Assembly: GCF_040581415.1 (NCBI RefSeq)
Contig: NZ_CP114014.1
Location: forward strand, 5,332,001-5,396,000
Direction: 5' to 3'
Length of the DNA: 64,000 nucleotides
From: Paraconexibacter sp040581415
Lineage (GTDB): Bacteria; Actinomycetota; Thermoleophilia; Solirubrobacterales; Solirubrobacteraceae
Below, piece after piece: positions 18,101 through 24,014 of the stretch (its first letter is position 1; every line of letters starts with the position of its first letter). Both the position numbers and the translations under genes were made by a program. A model generated the notes under the pieces. That model saw only the letters and a list, made by a program, of their open reading frames with translations, was not told the DNA's origin and ran no database searches.

Positions 18101-19152
18101 TGATCCGCCTCGGCAAGGCGGACGCGGTCCTCGCCGGGGGCTACGACGACCTGACGCCCGAGGGCATGCACGGGTTCGCGGACATGGGCGCGACCGCGGA
18201 CGGCGCGGTACAGGCGGCGGCCGGGCTGGATCCGGCCGAGTCCTCCCGGCCGAACGACCTGCGGCGGAGCGGGTTCGTCGAGGCGCAGGGTGGCGGCGCG
18301 CTGCTGTGCGTCCGCGGGGACGTCGCCCTGGACCTCGGCCTGCCGGTGCGCGGCGTGCTGCTGCACGCGCAGTCGACGGCGGACGGCATCCACGCGTCGA
18401 TCCCGGCGCCGGGGATGGGGATCCTCGCGACGGCACTCGGCGGGCCGGACGCGCCGCTCGCCCGCGCGCTGGGGCGCCACGGCCTGACGGTCGATGACAT
18501 CGGGATCGTCAGCAAGCACGACACGTCGACGGAGATGAACGACCCGAACGAGGCCGACCTCCACGAGCGTATGCAGGCGGCGCTCGGGCGCACGCCGGGC
18601 CGGCCGCTGCTCGTGGTCTCGCAGAAGGCCGTGACCGGGCACGCGAAGGGCGGCGCGGCGGCCTGGCAGGTGGCCGGCGCGCTGCAGGCGATGGCCGAGG
18701 GCATCGTCCCCGGCAATCCCAACCTCGAGTCGGTCGATCCGCTGGTCGCCGGCGGGGCCAGCCTGACGCTCGGCGACACGACGCTCCGGGTCTCCGCGGC
18801 CGACCCGGTGCGCGCGGCCGTCGTCACGAGCCTCGGCTTCGGGCACGTCTCGGCGCTCGTCGCGGTCGCCCACCCGGACGTCTTCCTGGACGCCGTGCCG
18901 CCCGCCGTCCGGGACGAATACCGCACCCGCGCCGCGCGGCGGCGGGCCGACGGCGAGCGCGCGCGGCTGGAGCGGATGCTCGGCGACGGCGAGGACCTGC
19001 GCCGCAGCGACCGGCGCTTCGGCGGCGGCGGGGACGGAGCAGGGACCGGCGAGGGGGACGCGGCGGATAGGCGCGAGGCGGAGGCGGCCCTGCTCCTGGA
19101 TCCGGACGCGCGCCTGGGCGACGACGGCCGCTACCCACCCCGACAAAGGTGA
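9163..19152 (+). CDS. fas: type I fatty acid synthase (FAS-I), AT-ER-DH-MPT-ACP-KR-KS
   Basis: This 3,329-residue multienzyme performs the full cycle of fatty acid synthesis and releases acyl-CoA. Domain order matches mycobacterial FAS-I. AT has GHSLG with Ser142; the FMN enoyl reductase has GMTPTTTDAP from residue 447; DH has GGDHNPLH with His1353; the malonyl/palmitoyl transferase has GHSVGEFSAL with Ser1563; ACP has GVSSRRNQ, with Ser1975 the likely phosphopantetheine site; KR has LVTGASPGSIG from residue 2330 with Tyr2492 and Lys2496; KS has AACATAAVS with Cys2967, plus His3119, Lys3155 and His3160. It exceeds the roughly 3,070 residues of mycobacterial FAS-I, mainly through low-complexity linkers (about 1240-1325, 1850-1930, 2600-2680) that contain palindromic DNA repeats. 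The AcpS gene follows. The stop codon overlaps a 46-bp repeat. Confidence 0.97.
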   Translation: MSITEPSPVMPAVQSLVARLRDNHATAALTFAGQGADPLAELSALVRTAPALRPLLEGGALAVQRAAAEPALRDSGLLRHGFDVAAWLDDPDGAPDADYLRSAPVSAPLVLLAQALLWEAARTDGLHEAVAAGAITRTAGHSLGLLGALLVAEAPEDAVDDARLARYLRIALGHGVHALAATPAGASARPTAPATPMAAVGGVRHDRLAAVVARLNHERLRPQDAVRCALVNTRTRTVVSGPPAALTVLRDELERLARDEEAAQRAGRRGGSPLRFTWSPLPVDVPYHALSDAAAVDFAGWLRGSGLLPVAPDLELPVLSGSDARDLRAHPDLAAAVAAAQLRETVRWDLVCGALAAGETDWVLDLGPGTAVAHLTAENLRGSGVRTLGLASPEGRRRLVTAGAVPAGRDLEYAAFAPSVVELPDGRRHVETRYTQRLGRPPIVLAGMTPTTTDAPIVAAAVNAGYTAELAGGGQPDRWTLHRRLAELEELLEPGRELVFNTLLLDRHLWDLHVEGAALVPQARAAGAPLAGLTVSAGIPDADEAIALLDRLTALGMHANAFKPGTREQVGRVLAIADAAPHHLVCVQLEGGRGGGHHSWEDLQDLLLDTYDDLRRRANVVLCVAGGIATPAEAADLLTGAWSVAHGEPAMPVDAVLLGTVAMACREAAASPAVKAALVAAPGSAEWVPRRAVDGGVTSARSNLNADIHLLDNAAARTAHLLESVAGDAAAVAERADEIVAALATTAKPYLGDLRGMTYLETVEALTARLATGRGGRYDDGAWGHPSWRERALLVYRRFAARLDPVDEGVVVPAVGHLGDLDDPAAALSAFAAAYPDAGSTLLDPADVAHVLAVCDGPGKPVPFVPVLDGEVRRWYMADALWQAQDDRLGADGVFVIPGPHAVAGITRADEPVADLLRRFEDGVLDALGDDAQVAVRDRLATEGPRTSALARLAGTRSGVVAGLCVAPTVVADGTRTAPNPLLRLIGAEDELELDEAPDGTIERLVARCGSEQVVVSVAPDDASVVLVTASDAVSRSVSSSGLFGSSAPTGSSASSSLEADPSRYETPGGLQLRFRALGDGRFAALDSGAALAAYAAGGLGVEPLAPGADPFGAGVRAAWACPAGLAASYGALTGAAHRGVPLDLAFTLAWPALGRLLGSPPLAAHLSALLHAEHAVTPLAAWPPRVDEAGTVVVRVVAVEDPADAPTTVRCRAHLAGERGPLADVETVLIVRTPGPVFGTGAGAWSSSGGIAGPSSAADGTAGPSAVAPATPDRPDPHASAADDDQSAPAPVTTGPSSVASATPNGPDPAPGPGPGVDADRPRTARPALVLARAEDVAPDTGGAFARVGGDHNPLHRSVLSARLAGIDRPVVHGAWTAARAGAFLVDAVCGGDPARVRSWHVRFVAPVFPHALLDLTAERVGVRDGRRVVAVRVEADGVLVAAAEAEVLPEATALVFPGQGVQRPGLGSESRDRSRAARAVWDRADRFLRSRFGVPLLDVVERNPAALRRDDGTVVRHPEGVLFRTELTQPALVALAAAQSAELTDAGVVSHDGPPVAAGHSVGEFSALVALGVLDLEAALELVYRRGEAMQRHVPRDAAGRSAFGLAVVDPSRTTDLDPTTLAALVADIAQRTGAVLEIVNHNALGQQYAVAGDRAALDALVARVGARAVLVVPGIDVPFHSSVLQPAVADLRTALEDLVGAVDHRRLVDRWVPNLVGRPFTLEPAFVADVAARTGEAFDAAAGPDDLARGLLIALLAHQLAAPVQWINSVHALTGPAATGGLGVTRIVEVGPAAAPVLTGLTRATLAHAGGEPPAVILHSELDRTAVLDAEEPPVEVEVDAGLSVASDTGRPPAAPSVRSPASGGGETDGQRARSSGSASNVQSPTPGGGETDGQRAGSSGSASNVHSPTPGGGETDGRPAGPAGAPARPVADQPLHAGLALRLALAAQARVRPDQLDGSETIDQLFQGVSSRRNQVLIDIGRELALSGAEGVQRQTVGELVEALAAHASYRFPGPYLREVMAAGLSRALGRSGLGRPQAAQHLSVRWGLGPGLTEQALAVAALESREGASARGGPLGRLADDLPASPADARTYLDGAVALLADDLGIVLRPFAAAAPSASAAVDPAALTRVEQAVRAAAHDLVAALDGDADDGAPPTAPADDAAADRARLAVLDAELGTGRADEVAPAFDARRHVRFDDAGATARWDLVRAYHAALDDRLDRDGLTHAVAQLALHGADPVLTGSALHLAERAAQLGRPDVAVALRAAAVPRATPLPPAGLGADGSPDAARPADLLDRLVAAGHEHLAAALASALETAPDLRDERALVTGASPGSIGAALVRHLLRSGATVVVTTSTDTAARRRWYRDLYRAAAAPGAVLHVLPANLGSFADVDALAAWLREPGGARRGRPELALDPLPPTLVAPFAALPTAGDLDTAGAASEAAVRLQLLGVQRLIGALAADASPGRPPAVLLPLSPNHGTFGGDGIYSETKAALEVALRRWHAEQATWGGRVRLLAPRIGWVRGTGLMGANDPAARTAEAALGIRTLTADEMGWLLTGLLSPAVRTASARAPYEVDLTGGLADATGAGGLLGAVPTGTAGSTPPPVAPTPSDVHLLSSGQPETDVRPVAEPEPALPGPLTGFAVRPRIPPPPAPTATVDGTGTGIADTGPVASPRLEPRDLVVIVGTGELGPGGSARTRAELERGGPLSPRAVVELAWACGLVRAERDRYAIRWVDAASGAVVAEGDLAGRYRDAVRGRIGLRPLHDDGVLDPEGFTVLATVPLDRELRFEVAGREEAETFLAADPERTRIAPAEDGGPAWTVTQAAGSLVRVPRTVPHTRRTVGQLPDGLDLGLLGVPDDLLATADRMALVNLACSDAAFQDAGLTPEQLLTGVHPALVANTQGAGMGGMASLRRLLLDHLLGRDRQTDRLQESLGNVVAAHVVQGYVGSYGSMVHPVAACATAAVSLEEAHDMIRLGKADAVLAGGYDDLTPEGMHGFADMGATADGAVQAAAGLDPAESSRPNDLRRSGFVEAQGGGALLCVRGDVALDLGLPVRGVLLHAQSTADGIHASIPAPGMGILATALGGPDAPLARALGRHGLTVDDIGIVSKHDTSTEMNDPNEADLHERMQAALGRTPGRPLLVVSQKAVTGHAKGGAAAWQVAGALQAMAEGIVPGNPNLESVDPLVAGGASLTLGDTTLRVSAADPVRAAVVTSLGFGHVSALVAVAHPDVFLDAVPPAVRDEYRTRAARRRADGERARLERMLGDGEDLRRSDRRFGGGGDGAGTGEGDAADRREAEAALLLDPDARLGDDGRYPPRQR
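12951..13091. repeat. two palindromic 45-bp repeats in the FAS linker before DH
   Basis: Copies at 12951-12995 and 13047-13091 agree at about 33 of 45 positions. Each has inverted arms: GGGCCCGTCTG against CAGACAGGCCC in the first, GGCCCGT against ACGGGCC plus GTCGC/GCGAC in the second. They are read in frame as a Pro/Ser/Thr/Ala-rich linker. Their start-to-start spacing is 96 bases, a multiple of three. Confidence 0.6.
14739..14926. repeat. three copies of a 72-bp-period repeat with 44-bp inverted core, in frame in a FAS linker
   Basis: Cores lie at 14739-14782, 14811-14854 and 14883-14926, exactly 72 bases (24 codons) apart. Each core begins GARCGTCC, continues into a C-run, and ends GGGGAAACCGACGGTC; the ends are inverted repeats of each other at about 12 of 16 positions. 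The 28-base spacers are almost identical to each other. The same core and the same 72-base period recur between genes at 49967-50082. The reading frame yields the repeated peptide GGGETDGQRA between the MPT and ACP domains. Confidence 0.85.
17007..17056. repeat. 50-bp palindrome in the FAS linker between KR and KS
   Basis: The arms GTCTGACGTCCATTT (17007-17021) and AAACGGACGTCAGAC (17042-17056) pair at 14 of 15 positions. The 20-base loop itself contains the palindrome GTCCGGAC (17027-17034). The GACGTCCATTT part resembles the arm of the 72-bp repeat family. It is read in frame as the linker around SDVHLLSSGQPETDVRP. Confidence 0.7.
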
Positions 19153-19196
19153 CCCAGGGTTCCCCCACCCCCGCGGTGGCCAAAGTCCGGACGACG
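19151..19196 (-). repeat. 46-bp palindromic element, inverted copy at the FAS stop codon
   Basis: On the minus strand this reads CGTCGTCCGGAC...GGGTC and matches the three forward copies at 19642, 19711 and 19863. The FAS stop TGA (19150-19152) coincides with the conserved TGACCC edge. The centre CCACCSCCGCGGTGG is self-complementary, so it can form a hairpin just after the stop codon. Confidence 0.8.
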
Positions 19197-19222
19197 CCGC
19201 CGCACCGGGCCGGTGGCCGACC

Positions 19223-19636
19223 GTGAGCGTCCGCGGGCTCGGCATCGACGTCGTCGACGTGCCGGCGTTCGCCGTGCAGCTCACCGAACCCGGGTCGGGG
19301 TTCGTCGCCGGGACGTTCACGGCCGGCGAGCAGGCCGCGTCCCAGGCGGGCCCGGGCACGCCGGCCCTGGCCTACGCGGCACGGTTCGCTGCGAAGGAGG
19401 CGTTCGTGAAGGCCTGGTCCGTCGGCCGCCTCGGGCGCGCGCCGCAGCTCGGGGAGCTCGACCTGCGCGAGGTCGAGCTCGTCAGCGATCCGTGGTCCCG
19501 CCCGTCCCTGGTCCTCCACGGCCAGGTCCGGGACGCGGTCCGCGAGGCCCTCGGCCCGGATGTCGCGATTCACGTCTCGCTCAGCCACGACGGCCCGGCG
19601 GCGGTGGCGGTCGTGCTGCTCGAGACGCCGGACTGA
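19223..19636 (+). CDS. acpS: holo-[acyl-carrier-protein] synthase (4'-phosphopantetheinyl transferase)
   Basis: This 137-residue protein transfers 4'-phosphopantetheine from CoA to the ACP serine, here most likely Ser1975 of the FAS encoded next to it. The start is GTG 19223. AcpS motifs are GIDVVDVP at residues 7-14 (the Mg-binding aspartate is in GIDVV), FAAKEAFVKAW around residue 58 with its catalytic glutamate, and HVSLSHDGPAAVAVVL near the C-terminus. Pairing of fas with acpS is a known actinobacterial arrangement. The 70 bases between the two genes are mostly filled by a 46-bp palindromic repeat, so acpS is either read through that hairpin or has its own promoter. Confidence 0.95.
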   Translation: MSVRGLGIDVVDVPAFAVQLTEPGSGFVAGTFTAGEQAASQAGPGTPALAYAARFAAKEAFVKAWSVGRLGRAPQLGELDLREVELVSDPWSRPSLVLHGQVRDAVREALGPDVAIHVSLSHDGPAAVAVVLLETPD

Positions 19637-19641
19637 CACCC

Positions 19642-19687
19642 CGTCATCAGGACGTTGACCACCGCCCCGGTTGCGGAACCCGGGGTC
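19642..19687 (+). repeat. 46-bp palindromic element, copy A
   Basis: It begins CGTCATCAGGACGTTGACC and ends GGAACCCGGGGTC, followed by AGG. It starts 5 bases after the acpS stop codon. It is one of four copies of equal length (46 bases) around acpS; its central palindrome is slightly degraded (CCGCCCCGGTTG). Confidence 0.8.
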
Positions 19688-19710
19688 AGGGACGGGAGCT
19701 CTGGTAAGAC

Positions 19711-19756
19711 CGTCATCCGGAGATCGACCACCGCGGCGGTGGGGGAACCGTGGGTC
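19711..19756 (+). repeat. 46-bp palindromic element, copy B
   Basis: It begins CGTCATCCGGAGATCGACC and ends GGGGGAACCGTGGGTC, followed by AGG. The centre CCACCGCGGCGGTGG is self-complementary apart from its middle base. It starts 69 bases after the start of copy A. Confidence 0.8.
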
Positions 19757-19862
19757 AGGCTGCCGGTCGGCCCGTGTGGTGCCCGGCGCGCCGTCGATGT
19801 GCCGCCGCGTGCGCGGGTGGCGTGTGGTGGCACATCGAGCACGGCCGCTCGCCACAACCGAC

Positions 19863-19908
19863 CGTCATCCGGACATTGACCACCGCCGCGGTGGCGGAAC
19901 CCGGGGTC
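19863..19908 (+). repeat. 46-bp palindromic element, copy C, at the stop of the 19907-21046 gene
   Basis: It begins CGTCATCCGGACATTGACC and ends GGAACCCGGGGTC. The minus-strand stop codon of the neighbouring secreted-protein gene (19909-19907) is formed by the conserved GGGGTCA edge, the same geometry as at the FAS stop. The 19757-19862 stretch between copies B and C holds nothing else I recognise. Confidence 0.8.
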
Positions 19909-21046
19909 AGGGTCGAGAAGGCGCCGGGCAGAGCGCCGGGAGGACCATGCACGGCGGCAGCGCCGGGGTTCCCGGCGCGGTGCCCGGGCCCGCTGCCGCC
20001 GACCCCGGCGTACAGGCGACGGTCGCTGCCTCCGTCTGCCGGGCCCCGCCGCGGAACAGCAGCCGCGCCTCGAACGCCCACTGGCCGCCCGCCCCGCACG
20101 GCCCCGCCGCCAGCGCGCCCACCGGCGGCGTCAGGGCGGCATCGGCCCGCGTGGCCGCACCTCGCCAGGCCGGCCCCATAGGCGGCGGCGACCCCCCGCC
20201 GCCGCCGATCGCGCCCGACCGCGGCGTCGCCCTCGCGACAGCGACGGCAGCGGCGACGGCGGACCGCGGCCGGACCACCTTGCGCTTCTCGAACCGGCGG
20301 TTGAAGCACCGCCGCGCCTTTCCGCGGCCGCGGCACGTGTAGCAGAGCGTGCGACTCGTCCCCTTCACCGCGCGGCAGTACTTGTAGCGCTTGGCCTTCG
20401 GCGCCTGGCCCGCGTCACCCAGCCCGCCGCGCGGCAGGTCGAGCGTGACCTGCGTCAGGGAGGTCGTCCCCGTGGACGCGTCCGCGACCTCGCGCAGGTC
20501 GAAGGTGACGACCGGGCCGGACGCCGCGTCGCCGGGGGTGACCGTCCCCGGGAAGACGAAGGCGAGCGTCGTCGGCTGCGTGACGTGGAGGTACAGCAGG
20601 ACCTTGCCCGGACCGGCCGCATAGAGCGCCATCGCGTCCGTCGTCCCGCGGATGCGGAGCGACGACGGCAGGTAGACGAAGCTCGCCTGACCGGCACCGA
20701 TCTGCGATCCGGACGGGCAGGCCGTCGGCCCGCGGACGCCGAGGTCCTCGGCATCGCACACGGCCGCCCGCACGCCGGTGAACGTGAAGCCCTGCGGGAA
20801 CGCGACGGCCAGCTCGCGCGCCTCGGCCGGCGGGCGGTCCTGGCTGCCCACCGCGAGCGTGAGCCGCGCAGCGACCGGCGACGGCGCGGCCGCCGTCCCG
20901 CCCACGGCCGGGTCGACCGCGACACCGAAGCGGACCTTCTCCGCAGCGACGGCCGTCGCGGGCCCTGCCGCGCCGGCCACAGCGGCACAGACCACCACGA
21001 CAACGAGCGTGAGCACGAAGCGAAGGAGGGCGGACAGGACGCGCAC
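19907..21046 (-). CDS. secreted protein with four-cysteine motif, iron-box associated
   Basis: This 379-residue protein starts at GTG 21046 (an alternative in-frame GTG is at 21019). It has a strong signal peptide (LLRFVLTLVVVVVCAAVAGAAG). The next 190 residues form a beta-rich domain with a cysteine pair (AVCDAEDLGVRGPTACPSG) and PSGSQIGAG. A basic segment then holds Cys-x10-Cys-x2-Cys-x8-Cys around residues 226-250, a zinc-ribbon-like or disulphide arrangement. The last 120 residues are Gly/Ala/Pro-rich and may be disordered. The gene is divergent from the iron-uptake ATPase gene across one iron box only 25 bases wide. I do not recognise the family. A role in iron acquisition is contextual inference only. 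Confidence 0.72.
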   Translation of the reverse strand: MRVLSALLRFVLTLVVVVVCAAVAGAAGPATAVAAEKVRFGVAVDPAVGGTAAAPSPVAARLTLAVGSQDRPPAEARELAVAFPQGFTFTGVRAAVCDAEDLGVRGPTACPSGSQIGAGQASFVYLPSSLRIRGTTDAMALYAAGPGKVLLYLHVTQPTTLAFVFPGTVTPGDAASGPVVTFDLREVADASTGTTSLTQVTLDLPRGGLGDAGQAPKAKRYKYCRAVKGTSRTLCYTCRGRGKARRCFNRRFEKRKVVRPRSAVAAAVAVARATPRSGAIGGGGGSPPPMGPAWRGAATRADAALTPPVGALAAGPCGAGGQWAFEARLLFRGGARQTEAATVACTPGSAAAGPGTAPGTPALPPCMVLPALCPAPSRP

Positions 21047-21051
21047 CGGCG

Positions 21052-21070
21052 TTAGGTTACCCTTACCTCA
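21052..21070. promoter_or_regulatory. full DtxR/IdeR iron box between divergent start codons
   Basis: TTAGGTTACCCTTACCTCA is the best match in the window to the 19-bp actinobacterial iron box. It fills almost the whole 25-base gap between the GTG at 21046 (minus) and the ATG at 21072 (plus). Confidence 0.85.
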
Positions 21071-21071
21071 G

Positions 21072-21923
21072 ATGCCGGAGGGTCCCAGCAGCGGTGCGCC
21101 GCTCCAGGTCGACGCGCTGACGCTCGCGTACGGGGACCGCACGATCGTCGCGGACCTCACCACGCTGATCCCGGGCGGCCGGATCACCGCGATCGTCGGC
21201 CCGAACGCGTGCGGCAAGTCCACGCTGCTGCGGTCCATGGCCCGGCTGCTCGCGCCGCGGTCCGGCGCCGTGCTCCTGGATGGGGACGCCGTGCACCGCC
21301 TCAAGACCCGCGACGTCGCCCGCCGCATCGGCCTGCTGCCCCAGAGCCCGATCACCCCGGAGGGCATCACGGTCAAGGAGCTCGTCGAGCGCGGGCGCTT
21401 CCCGCACCGGAAAGCGCTGCGGCCGCCCAGCCGCGAGGACCGTGACAAGGTCGCCTGGGCGCTGGAGGCGACCGGCGTCGCCGACCTGCAGGACCGGCCG
21501 GTGGACGAGCTGTCCGGCGGCCAGCGCCAGCGGGCCTGGATCGCCCTCGCGCTGGCCCAGGACACCGGCGTCCTGCTGCTGGACGAGCCGACCACCTACC
21601 TGGACATCGCGCACCAGATCGAGGTCCTCGACCTGGTCCACCGCCTGAACCGCCAGGACGGCCGGACGATCGCGCTCGTGCTCCACGACCTGAACCAGGC
21701 CTGCCGCTACGCCGACCACCTGATCGCCCTGCGTGACGGCCGGCTCCACGCCGCGGGACCGCCCGCCGAGGTCGTCGACGCCGCGCTCGTGCAGGACGTC
21801 TTCGGCGTGGCGGTGACGGTGATGGAGGACCCGGTGTGCGGCGTGCCGATGACGGTGCCGCTGGGTCTGCCGGGCGGCGGCGTGGCCCCCGCGAAGGCCC
21901 TGTCCACCCCACGAGGCGACTGA
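21072..21923 (+). CDS. ferric-siderophore ABC transporter ATP-binding protein (FecE/FepC-like)
   Basis: This 283-residue ATPase powers import of a ferric siderophore. Motifs in order are Walker A GPNACGKST (about 38-46), Q-loop LLPQSPITPEG, the signature LSGGQRQRAWIALAL, Walker B VLLLDEPTTYLD and the switch histidine in VLHDLNQACRYAD. The Q-loop and H-loop sequences are typical of the FecCD-type uptake subfamily. The start is ATG 21072, one base after the iron box, so the message is probably leaderless or nearly so. Permease and binding protein are encoded on the opposite strand immediately downstream, so the three transporter genes are convergent and each side has its own iron box. Confidence 0.95.
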   Translation: MPEGPSSGAPLQVDALTLAYGDRTIVADLTTLIPGGRITAIVGPNACGKSTLLRSMARLLAPRSGAVLLDGDAVHRLKTRDVARRIGLLPQSPITPEGITVKELVERGRFPHRKALRPPSREDRDKVAWALEATGVADLQDRPVDELSGGQRQRAWIALALAQDTGVLLLDEPTTYLDIAHQIEVLDLVHRLNRQDGRTIALVLHDLNQACRYADHLIALRDGRLHAAGPPAEVVDAALVQDVFGVAVTVMEDPVCGVPMTVPLGLPGGGVAPAKALSTPRGD

Positions 21924-21979
21924 CAGGTCCGGAGCCGCAAGGCCGCCGAACACCCGAGTCGGCGGGGCCGGCCACCGCG

Positions 21980-24010
21980 TCAGGTCGCCGCGCCCCGCGA
22001 CCGCGACATCAGCCACGCCAGGTACGGCGCGCCGATGAGCGCCACCACGATTCCCGACGGCACCTCGGTCGGCGGGAGCGCCAGCCGGCCGACGACGTCC
22101 GCTGCCGCCAGCAGCGCCGCCCCCAGCGCCATCGCGCTCAGCAGCACCCGCCGGTGGGACCCGCCCGCCACGAGCCGCGCCGCGTGCGGCGCGACCAGGC
22201 CGACGAAGGCGATCGTCCCCGCGGCCGCGACCGCGACGCACGCGAGCGCCCCGCCGGCCAGCAGCAGGACGACCCGCGCCCGCGCCCGCGGCAGCCCCAG
22301 CGCGGACGCGGCGTCGTCGCCCAGCGCCATGACGTCCATCCACGGCGTGAGCGCAAGGACGAGCGGGATCAGGACCAGGGCGGGGATGCCGACGACCGCC
22401 AGGTCACCGCCGTCCGATCCGTAGGTCGAGCCCGCGAGGAAGACCAGCGCCGACGCGGCGGCCGGGGACGCGTGCAGCACCATGAGCGTCGTCACCCCCG
22501 CGCAGAACGCCGTCACCGCGACGCCGACCAGGATCAGGCGCCCGGGGGACGACCCGCGGCCCGACGCCAGCAGCACCAGGAACAGCGCCGCCATGCCGCC
22601 CGCGAACGCCGCCGCCGGCAGCGCGCCGCCCGGCGCATCCGACCAGACCAGGATGACCGCGAACGCCGCCACGGACGCGCCGCCCGTCACCCCGAGCAGC
22701 TCGGGGCTCGCGAGCGGGTTGCGGACCGTCGCCTGCAGTGCCGTCCCGGACGCCGCCAGGCACGCCCCCGCCACCAGCGCGACCGCCAGCCGCGGCCCGC
22801 GCAGGTCGACCGCGAGGTCTGCCAGCGGGTCGTCGCCGAAGCCGAAGACCGCCCCCAGCGCAGCCGGCACCGACACACCCAGCTCGCCGAAGCACAGCCC
22901 GGCGAGCGCCGCCGCCACCGCCAGGACCGGCGGCAGCCACAGCAGCCACGGCCGCCGGCGGGCGCGGATCCCCAGGCCGCCACCGTCCGCGCCGGACCCG
23001 ACGAGCCCCGACCGCGCGACGAGCACCAGCGCGGGCGCCCCGATCAGCGCGCAGACGACGCCGACGGGCGTCTCGTTCGCCGCGCCCAGCAGCAGCCGGC
23101 CGAGGACGTCGGCGGCGAGCACGATCACCGCACCCACGAGCGCGGACAGCGCCAGCAGCGCCGCGGTCGATCGTGGCCGGGCGACCACCCGCGCGATGTG
23201 CGCGGCACCGAGGCCGACGAACGCCAGCGGCCCCGCGACCCCGACCGCGACCGCGACGAGCACCGCCGCGACCGCCAGCGTCAGCAGCCGCGTGCGTGCC
23301 GCGCGCAGCCCGAGCGAGCGCGCCGCCTGCTCCCCGAGCGCCGCGACGTCGAGGCGCCGGCCCAGCGCCAGCGCTGCCACCGCGGCCAGCCCACCGACGA
23401 TCGCCCCGATCCGCACTTGCTCCCAACCCGCCTGGATCAGCGTCCCGCCGCCCCAGAGGAACAGGGCGGACGTCTCGTTCTCGCGGACCAGCTGGATCGC
23501 CGCGACGATCGCCGAGAACGCGAGGCCGACCGCCGTCCCCGCCAGCACCAGGCGCAGCGGCCCGTCCGGCGCCGAGCGCCCGATCCCCCCGATGACGAGC
23601 CCGGCGAAGAGGACGCCGGCGAACGCCACGAGGATCGTCGGCGCGTCCGACGCGAACCCGCCGTAGGCGGCCACCAGGGTGACGGCGAGCTGGCCGCCGG
23701 CCGACAGGCCGAGCGTCGACGGGTCGGCCAGCCGGTTGCGCGTGATCGCCTGCAGCAGCACCGCCGCCAACCCGAGCGCCGCGCCCGCGACGATCCCGGC
23801 GACCGCGCGGGGGAGGCGCAGGTCCAGGACGAACTGCCCGTCCGCGTCGCTTGCGCCGTGCAGCACGGCATCGACCACGGTGTGCGCCGGTATTCCCCCG
23901 GCGCCCTGCAGGATGTCCCCGGCGAACGCCGCGAGCAGCGCGACGAGGCCCGCGACCGCGGCCACCGCGACGCGCACCGGGCGCGCCGGCCCGGCGGGCC
24001 CTGCCTTCAC
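21980..24010 (-). CDS. double-length FecCD-family iron-siderophore permease (FhuB-like)
   Basis: This 676-residue membrane protein contains two FecCD permease halves in one chain, as FhuB does, so a single polypeptide can replace the usual heterodimer. The first half begins after one hydrophobic helix and contains RLPRAVAGIVAGAALGLAAVLLQAITRNRLADPSTLGLSAG. The second repeats this as RGPRLAVALVAGACLAASGTALQATVRNPLASPELLGVTGG (about 375-420). Each half has a cytoplasmic ATPase-contacting loop with LG-x-ARSLGL or LGDDAASALGLPRARAR. It lies 4 bases after the binding-protein gene and converges with the ATPase gene (56-base gap). Confidence 0.95.
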   Translation of the reverse strand: MKAGPAGPARPVRVAVAAVAGLVALLAAFAGDILQGAGGIPAHTVVDAVLHGASDADGQFVLDLRLPRAVAGIVAGAALGLAAVLLQAITRNRLADPSTLGLSAGGQLAVTLVAAYGGFASDAPTILVAFAGVLFAGLVIGGIGRSAPDGPLRLVLAGTAVGLAFSAIVAAIQLVRENETSALFLWGGGTLIQAGWEQVRIGAIVGGLAAVAALALGRRLDVAALGEQAARSLGLRAARTRLLTLAVAAVLVAVAVGVAGPLAFVGLGAAHIARVVARPRSTAALLALSALVGAVIVLAADVLGRLLLGAANETPVGVVCALIGAPALVLVARSGLVGSGADGGGLGIRARRRPWLLWLPPVLAVAAALAGLCFGELGVSVPAALGAVFGFGDDPLADLAVDLRGPRLAVALVAGACLAASGTALQATVRNPLASPELLGVTGGASVAAFAVILVWSDAPGGALPAAAFAGGMAALFLVLLASGRGSSPGRLILVGVAVTAFCAGVTTLMVLHASPAAASALVFLAGSTYGSDGGDLAVVGIPALVLIPLVLALTPWMDVMALGDDAASALGLPRARARVVLLLAGGALACVAVAAAGTIAFVGLVAPHAARLVAGGSHRRVLLSAMALGAALLAAADVVGRLALPPTEVPSGIVVALIGAPYLAWLMSRSRGAAT

Positions 24011-24014
24011 GGCG

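Noticed and set aside
14758..19359. Very long minus-strand reading frame (about 1,500 codons) opposite FAS
   Set aside because: It is an antisense shadow of a strongly coding GC-rich gene, with Arg/Gly/Ala-rich low-complexity translation and no domains.
19642..19908. Small peptide gene between acpS and the secreted-protein gene
   Set aside because: Short frames exist, but the segment is mostly the 46-bp repeats and lacks ribosome sites or plausible protein features.
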